Shown here: piece after piece, positions 50,159 to 59,729 of the stretch
Numbering within the stretch: position 1 is the first letter of the stretch
How the letters are laid out: each line of letters starts with the position of its first letter
NCBI RefSeq assembly: GCF_000024425.1
Contig: NC_013946.1
Coordinates: forward strand, 992,001-1,056,000
DNA length: 64,000 bases
Direction of reading: 5' to 3'
Source: Meiothermus ruber DSM 1279
Lineage (GTDB): Bacteria > Deinococcota > Deinococci > Deinococcales > Thermaceae
The notes under the pieces: generated by a model
What the model saw: the letters and a program-made list of their open reading frames with translations, nothing else
What the model was told of the DNA's origin: nothing
Databases searched by the model: none
Translations under genes and position numbers: made by a program

Positions 50159-51106
50159 GTGAGATACCAACCCGCCGACTCCCTCGAGTCCCCCCGCTTT
50201 GCTGGGGTGCGCACCTTCATGCGCCTGCCCCATGTCCGTACCCTGGAGAACGTTGACTTTGTGGTGCTGGGCATCCCCTGGGACGATGCCACCACCCACC
50301 GGCCCGGGGCCCGCTTTGGCCCCGAGGGCATCCGCCGGGTCTCGATCATGCTCAGGCCCTGGAACCCCTACTGGGATGTGAAGATATTCGACTACCTTTC
50401 CGGGGTGGACTACGGCGACGTGCCGGTGGTACCGGGCTACATCGAGGACACCTACGCCCGCATCGAGGCGGAGTTCGAGAGGATTGCCCGGGCCGGGGTC
50501 ACGCCCATCGCCATGGGGGGGGATCACTCCGTCACCCTGGGTGAGCTGCGTGGCCTGGCCAAGGTGCACGGCCCGCTGGCCCTGGTGCACATCGACGCGC
50601 ACCTGGACACCCTGGACCAGTACTTTGGGCGCAAGTACAACCACGGTACCCCCTTCCGCCGCGCGGTGGAGGAGGGCCTGGTGGATCCGCACCGTTCCAT
50701 TCAGGTGGGCATCCGCGGCTCCAATTACGGCCCCGAGGATTACCAGGGCACCCGCGACCTGGGCTACGAACTCATCACCATGTACGAGCTGCAGGAGATC
50801 GGCCTTGAGGCCACCCTCGAGCGCATCCACCGCCGGGTGGGCCCGGCCCCCTGCTTTATCAGCATCGACATCGACGCGGTGGATCCGGCCTACGCCCCCG
50901 GCACCGGCACCCCCGAGGTGGACGGCTTCACCAGCCGGGAGATCCTGAGATTGGTGCGGGGCCTTAAGGGTCTGAACTTCAAGGCCGCCGATGTGGTCGA
51001 GGTGCTACCCGCCCTCGACCCCGGGGAGATCACCGCCTACCTGGGGGGCAACCTAATCTACGAACTCATCTCGCTGCTGGCCTTGCGCAAGAAGGAGGGC
51101 CGATGA
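50159..51106 (+). CDS. Ureohydrolase (agmatinase/arginase family)
   Basis: A 315-residue binuclear manganese enzyme that releases urea from a guanidino compound. Metal ligands are all visible: [14 protein letters not shown] and [14 protein letters not shown], plus the agmatinase-like [11 protein letters not shown]. The family includes agmatinase, guanidinobutyrase and guanidine hydrolases, and the substrate cannot be chosen from motifs. GTG 50159 is used, with GGAGGAAAAC just before; the upstream ATG at 50123 overlaps the regulator. It overlaps the ABC ATPase gene by 4 bp. Confidence 0.88.
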   Translation: MRYQPADSLESPRFAGVRTFMRLPHVRTLENVDFVVLGIPWDDATTHRPGARFGPEGIRRVSIMLRPWNPYWDVKIFDYLSGVDYGDVPVVPGYIEDTYARIEAEFERIARAGVTPIAMGGDHSVTLGELRGLAKVHGPLALVHIDAHLDTLDQYFGRKYNHGTPFRRAVEEGLVDPHRSIQVGIRGSNYGPEDYQGTRDLGYELITMYELQEIGLEATLERIHRRVGPAPCFISIDIDAVDPAYAPGTGTPEVDGFTSREILRLVRGLKGLNFKAADVVEVLPALDPGEITAYLGGNLIYELISLLALRKKEGR

Positions 51107-51840
51107 GCGAGGTTATTATCCGGATCCGGGGCCTCAACAAATGGTTCGGTAAGCTGCAGGTGCTGCGGGAGGTGAACCTCGAGGTCGCCGCAGGCGAAAA
51201 GGTGGTGATCGTAGGGCCCTCGGGTTCGGGCAAGTCCACCCTGATTCGCTGCATCAACCGGCTGGAGGACTTCCAGCAGGGCGAGGTGATTGTGGACGGC
51301 ATCTCCCTGAGCTCGGCCCGGAACCTCGAGGCGGTGCGGCGCGAGGTGGGGATGGTCTTCCAGCAGTTCAACCTCTTTCCCCACATGACCGTACTAGAGA
51401 ACGTGGCCCTGGCCCCGCAAAAGGTGCGCGGCTGGCCCCGGGCCAAAGCCGAGCAGAAGGCGGTGGAGCTGCTGGAGCGGGTGGGCATCGCCGACCAGGC
51501 CCACAAACACCCCGGGCAGCTCTCCGGTGGGCAGCAGCAGCGGGTGGCCATCGCCCGGGCCCTGGCCATGGAGCCCAAGATCATGCTCTTCGACGAGCCC
51601 ACCAGCGCGCTGGATCCCGAGATGGTGGGGGAGGTGCTGGACGTGATGCGCGACCTGGCCCGGGGCGGCATGACCATGCTGGTGGTCACCCACGAGATGG
51701 GCTTCGCCAAGGAGGTGGCCGATCGGGTGGTGGTGATGGACCAGGGACAGATCCTTGAGCAGGCCCCGCCCGAGGTGATCTTCCAGAACCCCACCCACGA
51801 GCGCACCCGCAGCTTTTTGCAGCGGGTTCTGCACCACTAA
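51103..51840 (+). CDS. Polar amino acid ABC transporter ATP-binding protein
   Basis: A 245-residue ATPase of the GlnQ/HisP type: Walker [15 protein letters not shown]-loop [13 protein letters not shown], signature [15 protein letters not shown] and Walker [15 protein letters not shown]. It energises the permease at 48935. It overlaps the ureohydrolase by 4 bp, so the transporter and the enzyme are coupled translationally. Confidence 0.95.
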   Translation: MSEVIIRIRGLNKWFGKLQVLREVNLEVAAGEKVVIVGPSGSGKSTLIRCINRLEDFQQGEVIVDGISLSSARNLEAVRREVGMVFQQFNLFPHMTVLENVALAPQKVRGWPRAKAEQKAVELLERVGIADQAHKHPGQLSGGQQQRVAIARALAMEPKIMLFDEPTSALDPEMVGEVLDVMRDLARGGMTMLVVTHEMGFAKEVADRVVVMDQGQILEQAPPEVIFQNPTHERTRSFLQRVLHH

Positions 51841-51847
51841 AAAACTT

Positions 51848-53017
51848 ATGCCAGAAGCACCCAAGCCTACGCTCGACGTGACCCAGACCCGCATCCCGGA
51901 AGGGGTGATCGACCTGGGGGTGGGGCATCCCAGCCTGGAACTCCTCCCGCTCGAGGAACTCCGCCAGGCAGCGCAGCACCGCCTATCCCAGGGTGACCCC
52001 TCGTTTTTACAGTACGGCGCGGAGCTGGGGGACGCGCGCTTTCGGGCCGAGCTGGCCCGCTTTCTGGGTGCGCACTACGGTTTTGCCGTCGCGCCCGAGA
52101 CCCTTTTCGTCACTGCCGGGGTATCGCAGGCCCTGGATTTAATCTGCACCACCTTCACCCGGCCCGGCCAGGTGGTTCTGGTTGAGGAGCCCACCTACTT
52201 TCTGTCGCTGGGCATCTTCCAGGGTCATCACCTGCAGGTGGTTCCCATCCCCACCGACGAACAGGGCTTGGACGTGGAGGCGCTGGAGGCCGCCCTGCGC
52301 CAGCAGCGGGCGGCGCTGCTCTACACCATCCCCACCTTCCAGAACCCCACCGGAACGACCCTGAGCCAAAAGCGGCGGGAGCGGCTGGTGGAGCTGAGCC
52401 AGCAACACGGCTTCCTGATCGTGGCTGACGAGGTCTACCAACTCCTGGGCTACCAGGCGGCCCCGCCCCCCTCCATGGCCCGCTACCTGGACACCGGGTT
52501 GGTGCTCAGCCTGGGCTCATTCTCCAAAATCCTGGCCCCGGGTTTACGCCTGGGCTGGATTCAGGCCGCGCCCCGGCTGCTGCAAAAGCTCACCCAGAAC
52601 GGCATGGTAGTAAGCGGGGGCGGGCTCAACCCCTTTACCTCGAGCATCGTGCGCAGCGCCCTGGAGCTGGGCTGGCAGGAACGGTACCTGCAAAAGCTTC
52701 GCCACACCTACCGGGGTCGCCTGGAGGTGCTGCTGGAGGCCCTGTCCCAAAACGGCCTCCGGCCCCGCTACCGGCCGGAGGGGGGCTATTTTGTCTGGCT
52801 CGAGCTAGACCCCGCTATCAACAGCCAGGCCTTGCTGGAACGGGCCCTGCAGACCGGGGTGCGCTTTCAGCCCGGCCACCGGTTCTCCAGCCAGGGCCGC
52901 CTGGCCCATGCGCTCAGGCTCTGTTTTGCTTACTACGAACCCCCCGAGCTGGTCGAGGGGGTGCACCGATTGGCGCGGGCCCTGCAAGGGTACCCAGGGG
53001 AAGCGGCCGGCGCATAG
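51848..53017 (+). CDS. PLP-dependent aminotransferase, class I/II
   Basis: A 389-residue fold-type I aminotransferase resembling 2-aminoadipate/MocR-type enzymes without the DNA-binding domain. The PLP lysine lies in LSLGSFSKILAPGLRLGW; YTIPTFQNPTGTTLS and VADEVYQLLGY are conserved. It could transaminate the product of the ureohydrolase or the imported amino acid. It is the last gene of the operon, 7 bp after the ATPase stop. No terminator is visible in the 157 bp that follow. Confidence 0.9.
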   Translation: MPEAPKPTLDVTQTRIPEGVIDLGVGHPSLELLPLEELRQAAQHRLSQGDPSFLQYGAELGDARFRAELARFLGAHYGFAVAPETLFVTAGVSQALDLICTTFTRPGQVVLVEEPTYFLSLGIFQGHHLQVVPIPTDEQGLDVEALEAALRQQRAALLYTIPTFQNPTGTTLSQKRRERLVELSQQHGFLIVADEVYQLLGYQAAPPPSMARYLDTGLVLSLGSFSKILAPGLRLGWIQAAPRLLQKLTQNGMVVSGGGLNPFTSSIVRSALELGWQERYLQKLRHTYRGRLEVLLEALSQNGLRPRYRPEGGYFVWLELDPAINSQALLERALQTGVRFQPGHRFSSQGRLAHALRLCFAYYEPPELVEGVHRLARALQGYPGEAAGA

Positions 53018-53174
53018 CTTTCCAGGCCCAGGTGTGGTTTGCGCCAGTCGCCTGGATGATTTTGTGCTGAATCCACCATTAAGGTAAGGCTGGTGCAAAT
53101 CACCATCGGCTCAACATTCAGCCAGCTATAGTTTTTCATGAGGTAGCAGCAACTCGAATCGGTTCCGGTATTTC

Positions 53175-56100
53175 GTGGAGCAAACTACAGTGAGTTCGGG
53201 CATACTCGAAAGACTGCTAGGGGCGCTGGGCCAGGCCCTGAGGCCGGGGGGAGACCCCCAGTCCCTGGCCCGGCGGGGCCTCAGCGCCCTGGTTCAGACC
53301 CTGGATGCCTGCGGGGCCTGGTTGCGGCTGCGTGAAAACGGGCTGAGCCTGCTGGCTGCGGTGGGGGTCGAGCCGCCGGAGGAGGCCCATCTAACCCCAC
53401 AAGAAGCCGAGGCCCTGGCCGCTGGCCATGTGCTGGTCTACCGCCTGCCCGAGGAGGCCACCGGCCCAGCCAGCGCAGGCTGGGGGGCGCTGGGGTACCA
53501 GGGGTTGATACTGGCTCCGCTGCATGGCGGTGGGGAGTTGCTTGGGACGCTGGCCCTGCTCTTTGCCGAGAGGCCACCCCCGGTGGCCCGGGCCCTCGAG
53601 GAGGTACTGCCCCTGTTTGGACTGCTGCTCGAGCGGGCCCGCGCAGAGGAGGAACTCGTCCGCCGGCAGCGGCTGCTTGAGGCCCTGCACCAACTGGATC
53701 GGGCTATGCTGGAGGAAAAAAGCCTGCTCGAGGTGGCCCGGATTGGGGCCGAGGCGGCCCAGGGGCTCCTCAAGGCGCAGGCGGTAGCGGTTTCTCTGGT
53801 GGAAAAGGAAGGACACCGCCTGGTGGCGGCGGTGGGGGGGGCGCTCGAGCCCCTGGTGGGCCAGCTTGCGCCCCTGGGGGAGGGGTTCTACCACCAGGCC
53901 TGGCGCAGCGGAGAGCCAGCCCTGCTGCCTGAAATTCCCGGTCAGGGGATGTCCGGCTGGCTTTTGGCGCTGGCTCCGTTCAAGAATGCCCTCATACTGC
54001 CTCTGAAGCCCGATGGCACCACACTGGGGTTTGTGGGGCTGTACGGCCTGGGCGATCCCGATGCGGCCAGGCCCCTGGCGCAGTCCTTTGCGGCGCAGCT
54101 ATCGCTGGCCTTGCTGCACGAGCAAAACCGCGAGGCCCTGTTCCAGCGGGCTCGAGAGCAGGAGGTGCTGCTGCGGGCGCTCGAGGCCCTGGGTGAGGCC
54201 GCCAACCCCGAAGAGGCCGCCCGGCGCCTGGGGGCGCTTGCCCTGGAGCTGCTGCCTTCGGAGTGGGCCGCGGTGCTGCTCCTGGAACAGGGTGTGCTGC
54301 GGGTGGCGGCCGCCAGCGGGGCCATGGCTGGGTCGCTTGGCCTGCGAATCCCGCCCGATCAGGGGCTCTCCTGGGCGGCTCTTCGCCAGGGCACCCAGGT
54401 GGTAGCGGACACAACGAAAGATCCCCGGGTCTACACCCCCCCGGAGTTTCCGACCCCTCTTGTCGGCAGCGAGGTCGTCACCCCCCTGCCGGGATCCCAT
54501 GGGGAGGCCCTGGGCGTGCTGATAGTTTTCCGCTCAACCCTTCCCTACACCCCGCAGGAGGCCCGGCTGGTGGAGGCGCTGGCCCAGGCCGGCGCCACCG
54601 CGTTGCAGCGCGCACAGCACAACCTGGAAGCCCGCCTGATGCTGGAAGGGGCCTTGCTGGTTGCACAAGAACCGGCCCCTGAGAGCCTAATCCAGGGCTT
54701 CGCCCAGCTTATGGCACAGGTGGTGGGGGGTGGCCGGGCGGCCATCTGGGCCCACCCGGAGGGGCGGCGGCCCTGGCGGTTGCTGGGGGTGGCCGGGGTG
54801 GGCGCCGAAGCGGCCTCCTTTTTTGAAGCCCGCCTTGACCCGGAGGCTGGGGGCTGGACAGGCTGGATCTACCGGCAACAGAGGCCCCTGGTGATAGAGG
54901 ATGTGGCCTCGCCGCCAGTGGAGCCCGCCCCGGTGGAGGCTTCGGGCCTCAGGCTATATGGCGTGCAGAGCGTTCTGGGTGTAGCGGTGGGCAATTTTGG
55001 GGTGGCCTACGCCGAGCCGGGCAGCCGGGGTAAGTTTTTTGCAAGCTTCGAAGTAACGCTGCTCGAGCGCCTGGCCGGGATGCTGGCGGGGGGACTGGAG
55101 CGGCACCGGCTGGCTGTGGCCGAGCAGCGGGTGCGCCGGGCGCTGGAGCGGCTGGCCCAGGTGCCCCCGGGCGACCTCGAGGCGCTGGTGCGGGCCCTGG
55201 GGGAGAGCCTGGGGGTGCGCTGGGCTTTTATCGACCGACTGATCACGCCCGAGCGGGCCCTGGCGGTAGCGGTCTATGGCGGGGCCTCCTTTGAGTACGA
55301 CCTGCCAGGCACCCCATGCGCCGATGTTTTTGCTGGCAATTTCTGTGAGTACCCGCGGGGGGTCACGGCCTGTTTTCCGGAGGATCGGCTGGCTGCCGAA
55401 ATGGGGGCGGAGGCCTACCTTGGGGTTCCTCTGCGCGGTGAGGGCGGGCGGGTGCTGGGCATCCTGGTGGCCATGCACGACGCCCCGCTACCCGAGGACG
55501 AACGCGACCTGCGACGGGAAATTGTACTGGCCTACGCCCAGCGGGCTGCGCTGGAGCTGGGGCAACAGGAGAACCGCGCCCGCCTCGAGGCCACCGCCCG
55601 GGTGCACAGCCTGCTGCGCCCGGCCCAGAACAGCCAGGAGGTGATTCAGATCGCTGTGGAGGCCGTGCTGCGGGAGACCCGGGCCACCACCGCCCTGCTC
55701 TCGCTGTACCGTGAGAACGGGGACTATCTGGAAGTGGTGGCGGCGGCGGGCTACCTGGCCGAGGTCGCGCGGGGACGGCGGATGGAACGGGGAATGGGCT
55801 TGTCCTGGCGGGTGTTTGAAGAGGAGAAGCCCCTTTACTTCGAGGACGCCTCGCAAACATCCCAGGCCATTTTCTTTTCTGGAAAGCCCAGCCGGGCGGC
55901 CTACCTGGGGGTTCCGCTGCGCGATGCGCAGGGGCGAATTCTGGGGGTGCTATCCGCCGATACCGCTGAGCAAGGCGGCGTGTTGTTCCCCGAGGATCGC
56001 CACTTTCTGGTGGCCCTGGCCGAGGCCACCGGGGCGGCCATGGCCCGCCTGGACGCGCTGCACCAGGCCCAGATGGAGGCCCGACGCTTCCGGGTTCTGG

Positions 56101-57131
56101 CCGAGCTCTCGGCCCGGCTGGAGGGATTGGAGGCCCCCAAAGAGATCCTGGAGGAGGCCCTGGAAGCCCTGTACCGCATCAGCGGCTTCCAGGTGGCCTG
56201 TTTTCATGAGGTTGCCCCGGAAGGCCTGCGGCTTTTGATGGTGGCTGGAGAGCCCTCGGAGGACTGGCTCCAGCGGGCCTGGCATGAGACATACCCCCCC
56301 GGCCACGGACTGCGGGGCCGGGTGCTGCTAACCGGGGAAGCCCTGTACGTTCCGCACTATCCGGATCACCCCCTGGCCCTGGCTGCTTCGGTGGCGATGG
56401 GGCTCAAGTGCGCTGCTTATGCACCGGTGCGTTTTTCCGAGCGGACGGTGGGGGTGTTGAGCCTGCTGGATTTCCGTACGGCCTACCTCGAGGATCCGCT
56501 GCCCTTGCTCAATTTCGCGGCCCGCCGGCTGGCCAACGCCCTGGAGAAAGCGGAAAACCTGCAACAGCTCCGCACCACCCGTGAAGAGGCCCTTAAGGCC
56601 CTGGGTCTGGCGCTGGAGTACCGCGACCTCGAGACCGCCGGGCACACCGAGCGGGTAACGCGGCTGGCCCTGGAGCTGGCCGAGGGGATGGGCCTGAGCG
56701 AGCCAACCCTCACGCATCTGCGCTGGGGGGCCTATCTGCACGACCTGGGTAAGCTCGCTATCCCCGATGGCATCCTGAAGAAGCCGGAAAAACTGACGCT
56801 TGAGGAGTGGGAGCAGATGAAGGCCCACACCGTTCTGGGTGAGGAGATGGCCCGGCGCATGGGCTTCCTACCCCCGGCCACCCTAGCGGTTATTCGCCAT
56901 CACCACGAGCGCTGGGACGGCTCGGGCTACCCCGACGGGCTGGCCGGGGAGGCCATCCCCTTGCTGGCCCGCATCTTTGCCCTGGCCGACGTGTACGACG
57001 CGCTCACCTCCCAGCGGCCCTACAAACGGGCCTGGCGCCCCGAAGAGGCCCTGGCCGAGATCGCAGCCCAGGCTGGGCGGCACTTCGACCCAACGCTGTG
57101 CCGGATCTTCCTCCAGCGGGTGGGGGGCTAA
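53175..57131 (+). CDS. Seven-GAF domain HD-GYP protein (c-di-GMP phosphodiesterase)
   Basis: A 1318-residue cytoplasmic signalling protein. Seven GAF-like domains can be counted by their repeated hydrophobic pattern (for example the sixth, around 805-955, VEAVLRETRATTALLSLY then YLGVPLRDAQGRILGVLS). They are followed at about 1130-1315 by an HD-GYP domain with GHTERVTRLA, LHDLGKLAIP, IRHHHERWDGSGYPDGL and ADVYDALTSQRPYK, all metal and GYP residues present. GAFs probably sense small ligands or redox; HD-GYP hydrolyses cyclic di-GMP. No TM segment is seen. The start is GTG 53175 (GTG 53190 possible). The gene stands alone. Confidence 0.9.
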   Translation: MEQTTVSSGILERLLGALGQALRPGGDPQSLARRGLSALVQTLDACGAWLRLRENGLSLLAAVGVEPPEEAHLTPQEAEALAAGHVLVYRLPEEATGPASAGWGALGYQGLILAPLHGGGELLGTLALLFAERPPPVARALEEVLPLFGLLLERARAEEELVRRQRLLEALHQLDRAMLEEKSLLEVARIGAEAAQGLLKAQAVAVSLVEKEGHRLVAAVGGALEPLVGQLAPLGEGFYHQAWRSGEPALLPEIPGQGMSGWLLALAPFKNALILPLKPDGTTLGFVGLYGLGDPDAARPLAQSFAAQLSLALLHEQNREALFQRAREQEVLLRALEALGEAANPEEAARRLGALALELLPSEWAAVLLLEQGVLRVAAASGAMAGSLGLRIPPDQGLSWAALRQGTQVVADTTKDPRVYTPPEFPTPLVGSEVVTPLPGSHGEALGVLIVFRSTLPYTPQEARLVEALAQAGATALQRAQHNLEARLMLEGALLVAQEPAPESLIQGFAQLMAQVVGGGRAAIWAHPEGRRPWRLLGVAGVGAEAASFFEARLDPEAGGWTGWIYRQQRPLVIEDVASPPVEPAPVEASGLRLYGVQSVLGVAVGNFGVAYAEPGSRGKFFASFEVTLLERLAGMLAGGLERHRLAVAEQRVRRALERLAQVPPGDLEALVRALGESLGVRWAFIDRLITPERALAVAVYGGASFEYDLPGTPCADVFAGNFCEYPRGVTACFPEDRLAAEMGAEAYLGVPLRGEGGRVLGILVAMHDAPLPEDERDLRREIVLAYAQRAALELGQQENRARLEATARVHSLLRPAQNSQEVIQIAVEAVLRETRATTALLSLYRENGDYLEVVAAAGYLAEVARGRRMERGMGLSWRVFEEEKPLYFEDASQTSQAIFFSGKPSRAAYLGVPLRDAQGRILGVLSADTAEQGGVLFPEDRHFLVALAEATGAAMARLDALHQAQMEARRFRVLAELSARLEGLEAPKEILEEALEALYRISGFQVACFHEVAPEGLRLLMVAGEPSEDWLQRAWHETYPPGHGLRGRVLLTGEALYVPHYPDHPLALAASVAMGLKCAAYAPVRFSERTVGVLSLLDFRTAYLEDPLPLLNFAARRLANALEKAENLQQLRTTREEALKALGLALEYRDLETAGHTERVTRLALELAEGMGLSEPTLTHLRWGAYLHDLGKLAIPDGILKKPEKLTLEEWEQMKAHTVLGEEMARRMGFLPPATLAVIRHHHERWDGSGYPDGLAGEAIPLLARIFALADVYDALTSQRPYKRAWRPEEALAEIAAQAGRHFDPTLCRIFLQRVGG

Positions 57132-57271
57132 AGGCTGAATAGCGCCCAGCGCCTGGTGTGGGCCGCAGTTGGTTATGGCTTGCGTCGAAGCGCTTTTCTT
57201 CACGGCGGCTACGGGTGTGCGGATGGATCGAGCCTTCCAAAGGTAACGCTGCATGTAGCGCTCCGGTTCCG

Positions 57272-57277
57272 TACACT
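57272..57277 (+). promoter_or_regulatory. -10 element for a leaderless BTAD regulator gene
   Basis: TACACT lies 6 nt before the ATG at 57284, with no Shine-Dalgarno in between, fitting a leaderless transcript. No clear -35 is seen. Confidence 0.45.
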
Positions 57278-57283
57278 GTAGCT

Positions 57284-59662
57284 ATGCTGCACACGCTGGG
57301 GGGGTTGCGGCTGGCCGGGAGCAACTTTGGGCGTGAGAAGCCCCTGTTGCTGCTGGCCTACCTGGCCCTGGAGGGCCCCAAGCCCCGGCGGTTTCTGGCC
57401 GAGCTGTTCTGGTCGGAGGCCGCCGACCCCCTGAACTCGCTGGCGGTGGCACTGGCTAAGCTGCGCAAGCTGGGGGTGGCCTACAGCGATGAGAGCCGGG
57501 CCTGGGTAGACCTCGAGTGCGACGCCCTGGCTTTACAGGACGCGCTACGGGCGGGCCGTTGGGAGGAGGGCATCGCCCTGTACAAGGGGCCCTTTGCCGA
57601 GGGGTTGCGATCGGGCGAGGTGGGGAGCGAGCTCGAGGAGTGGGTCTACGAGGTGCGCGAGCGCCTGGCCCGCGAGGTGCGCCAGGCCTGCTTGGTGCTG
57701 GCTGAGAAAGCGGCTACCCAGGCCAACTTTGCCGAGGCCGCGGGCTATGCTGAGCAGGCCTACCGGGTGGCTGGAGCGCCGCCCCTGGAGCCCGAGGAGC
57801 TGCCCAGGGTCTACCGCTTGCTGCTGGCGGGCGAGCACCCCCTGGCCGAGACCCTCGAGCGCGAGGCCAGGGAACTGGGGATTACCCTGGGGGGCTCGAG
57901 CCAGGCCGCGCGGGGCCGTCTGCGCCAGGAGCTGGTGGGGCGGGAGCGCGAGCTGGCGGCCCTGCTGGCCCTGGAGGAGGGGGCCTGGGCCTGGGTGCGG
58001 GGTGGGGCGGGGCTGGGTAAAACCGCTTTGCTGCGCGAGCTCGAGGTGCGCACGGGCTGGCTTTACCTGCCGGCCCGGTCTGGGCTGCCCTATGCCACCC
58101 TCGAGCCCCTGCTGGAAAACCCGCAGGGCGGCGAGGAGGCTTTGCTGCGGCGGGCAGTGCAGTTGCGCGAAAACCTTTTGCTCGACGACTGGGAGCAGAT
58201 GGATAGCGAAAGCCAGCGGATATTGACCCGTTTGCGCGGCCTGCGTCCCCCCATACGGGTGGTGATGGCGGGTCAGGACGCGCCGCCTTTTGCCATAGAT
58301 AAGCTGGTAGAGCTGGAACCGCTCACCGCCGAAGAACTGGCTGGTTTTCCCGGTGCCCTCGAGGCCACCGGGGGCATCCCGGCCTTGGTGGGGGCCTGGT
58401 TGCGGGGAGAACCCATCCAGACCGCACTGGAAGCCCGCCTCCTGGGCCTAAGCGAGCAGGCCCGCCAGGTCTATATGAGCTTGGCGCTGCTGGAAACTCC
58501 AGATCTCTTTTTGGTGCGGCAAGCCCTCAATCTGAGCGCCAGTGAGATGGCCCAGGCCGTAGACACCCTCCTCTCAGCCGGCCTGATTGACCTCAGCGGG
58601 GCTGTGTTCGGGCGCGAGGCGGCCCAGCGCTACATCGCCGAGCGCCCCACCCTCGAGGCCAGACTCAGCCTGGGGCTGGCCCGCCTGCTCAAGCCCCAAC
58701 AGGCCCTCCCGCTTTACCGCCGCGCCAAGGCCCTGCTTGAAGATGCCGACCTACCCCGGCTTCAGCAGGCCTATATCACCTGGGCCCAGGAGCTGATTTG
58801 CCGGGGTTTCCCCAGGCGTGCTGCCGAAGAACTGAAGGAAGCACCCAACCACCCCGAGATCACCCTGCTGCGGGCCCGCGCCTTCGAGCGAGCAGGCCTG
58901 TACAAAGAAGCCCTGGAAGTGATGCGCTTCATGCCGGATACTCCCGAGCACCTGGCCCTCAAAGCCACCCTCTACCATCGTTTGGGCCGGGCCGACGAGG
59001 CCCAGGCCTGCGCCGAGCGAGCCCTGTCGGGTGGAATTGAGGCCAGGGCTGAGGCGCAGAACACGCTGGGCTTGATTTTTCATGCCCGGGGCGATTTCCA
59101 GAATGCTGCGTCTGCATTTCGTCGTGCGGCTGCACTCTGGCTGGCTTTGGGGGATGAAAACCGGCGTTTGGGCGCATTGAACAACCTGGCTGTGGTGCGT
59201 TCAAGAATGGGAGAAGATGTTGAGCAGGTCTACCGGGAAGTATTTGAGATAGCAAAAGACAACCCAAGAGTCCAAGCCCAAATACTGATTAACCTTGGGA
59301 AAGAGTTCGAGCGACAAAAGCGTTTTGTGGAAGCGCTGGAAAGTTACCAGCAAGCCGAGCGGGTTGCCCAGGAATCGGGCAACCTAAGACAGGCTGCTTT
59401 GGCTCAGAACAACATAGGCGTTGTTTTTCACATTACAAAAGAAGTGGACAGTGCCCGCATTTATTATCACCGGGCTATTCAAGCTGCACGTGAAGCCGGG
59501 GAGGTCAACGTATTGGCGATGGCCCTGGGTAACTTGGCCGAACTGGATGGCGATGTTGAAGTCTGGAAGGAAGCCATCGCCGTCTCGGAGAACGCAGGCA
59601 ACTACGATCTAGCCCAACAACACAAGGATCTCTTGCGGGCGTTCATGGAGCGTTCAGGCTAG
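57284..59662 (+). CDS. SARP/BTAD-type regulator with STAND ATPase and TPR repeats
   Basis: A 792-residue protein. Residues 1-65 look like the winged helix of SARP-type activators, shortened (REKPLLLLAYLALEGPKPRR). Residues 70-185 fit the bacterial transcriptional activation domain (EWVYEVRERLAREVRQACLV). A nucleotide-binding module has Walker A RGGAGLGKTALL near 239-250, and TPRs fill the C-terminal half (ARAEAQNTLGLIFHARGDF; LAQNNIGVVFHITKEVDSA). It probably binds DNA and is switched by ligand-driven assembly. The subtilase lipoprotein gene starts 67 bp later and could be a target. ATG 57284 fits the fold and the -10. Confidence 0.78.
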   Translation: MLHTLGGLRLAGSNFGREKPLLLLAYLALEGPKPRRFLAELFWSEAADPLNSLAVALAKLRKLGVAYSDESRAWVDLECDALALQDALRAGRWEEGIALYKGPFAEGLRSGEVGSELEEWVYEVRERLAREVRQACLVLAEKAATQANFAEAAGYAEQAYRVAGAPPLEPEELPRVYRLLLAGEHPLAETLEREARELGITLGGSSQAARGRLRQELVGRERELAALLALEEGAWAWVRGGAGLGKTALLRELEVRTGWLYLPARSGLPYATLEPLLENPQGGEEALLRRAVQLRENLLLDDWEQMDSESQRILTRLRGLRPPIRVVMAGQDAPPFAIDKLVELEPLTAEELAGFPGALEATGGIPALVGAWLRGEPIQTALEARLLGLSEQARQVYMSLALLETPDLFLVRQALNLSASEMAQAVDTLLSAGLIDLSGAVFGREAAQRYIAERPTLEARLSLGLARLLKPQQALPLYRRAKALLEDADLPRLQQAYITWAQELICRGFPRRAAEELKEAPNHPEITLLRARAFERAGLYKEALEVMRFMPDTPEHLALKATLYHRLGRADEAQACAERALSGGIEARAEAQNTLGLIFHARGDFQNAASAFRRAAALWLALGDENRRLGALNNLAVVRSRMGEDVEQVYREVFEIAKDNPRVQAQILINLGKEFERQKRFVEALESYQQAERVAQESGNLRQAALAQNNIGVVFHITKEVDSARIYYHRAIQAAREAGEVNVLAMALGNLAELDGDVEVWKEAIAVSENAGNYDLAQQHKDLLRAFMERSG

Positions 59663-59729
59663 CTCTGCAAGCATTTACCCATGCCATTGAGCGCGTACCT
59701 ACTGGACGAAATACTCTGGCTGGAGGTAG

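Noticed and set aside
53281-54666. Minus-strand frames opposite the GAF-HD-GYP gene
   Set aside because: Several overlapping Ala/Arg/Pro-rich antisense frames with no start signals; mirror images of GC-rich coding.
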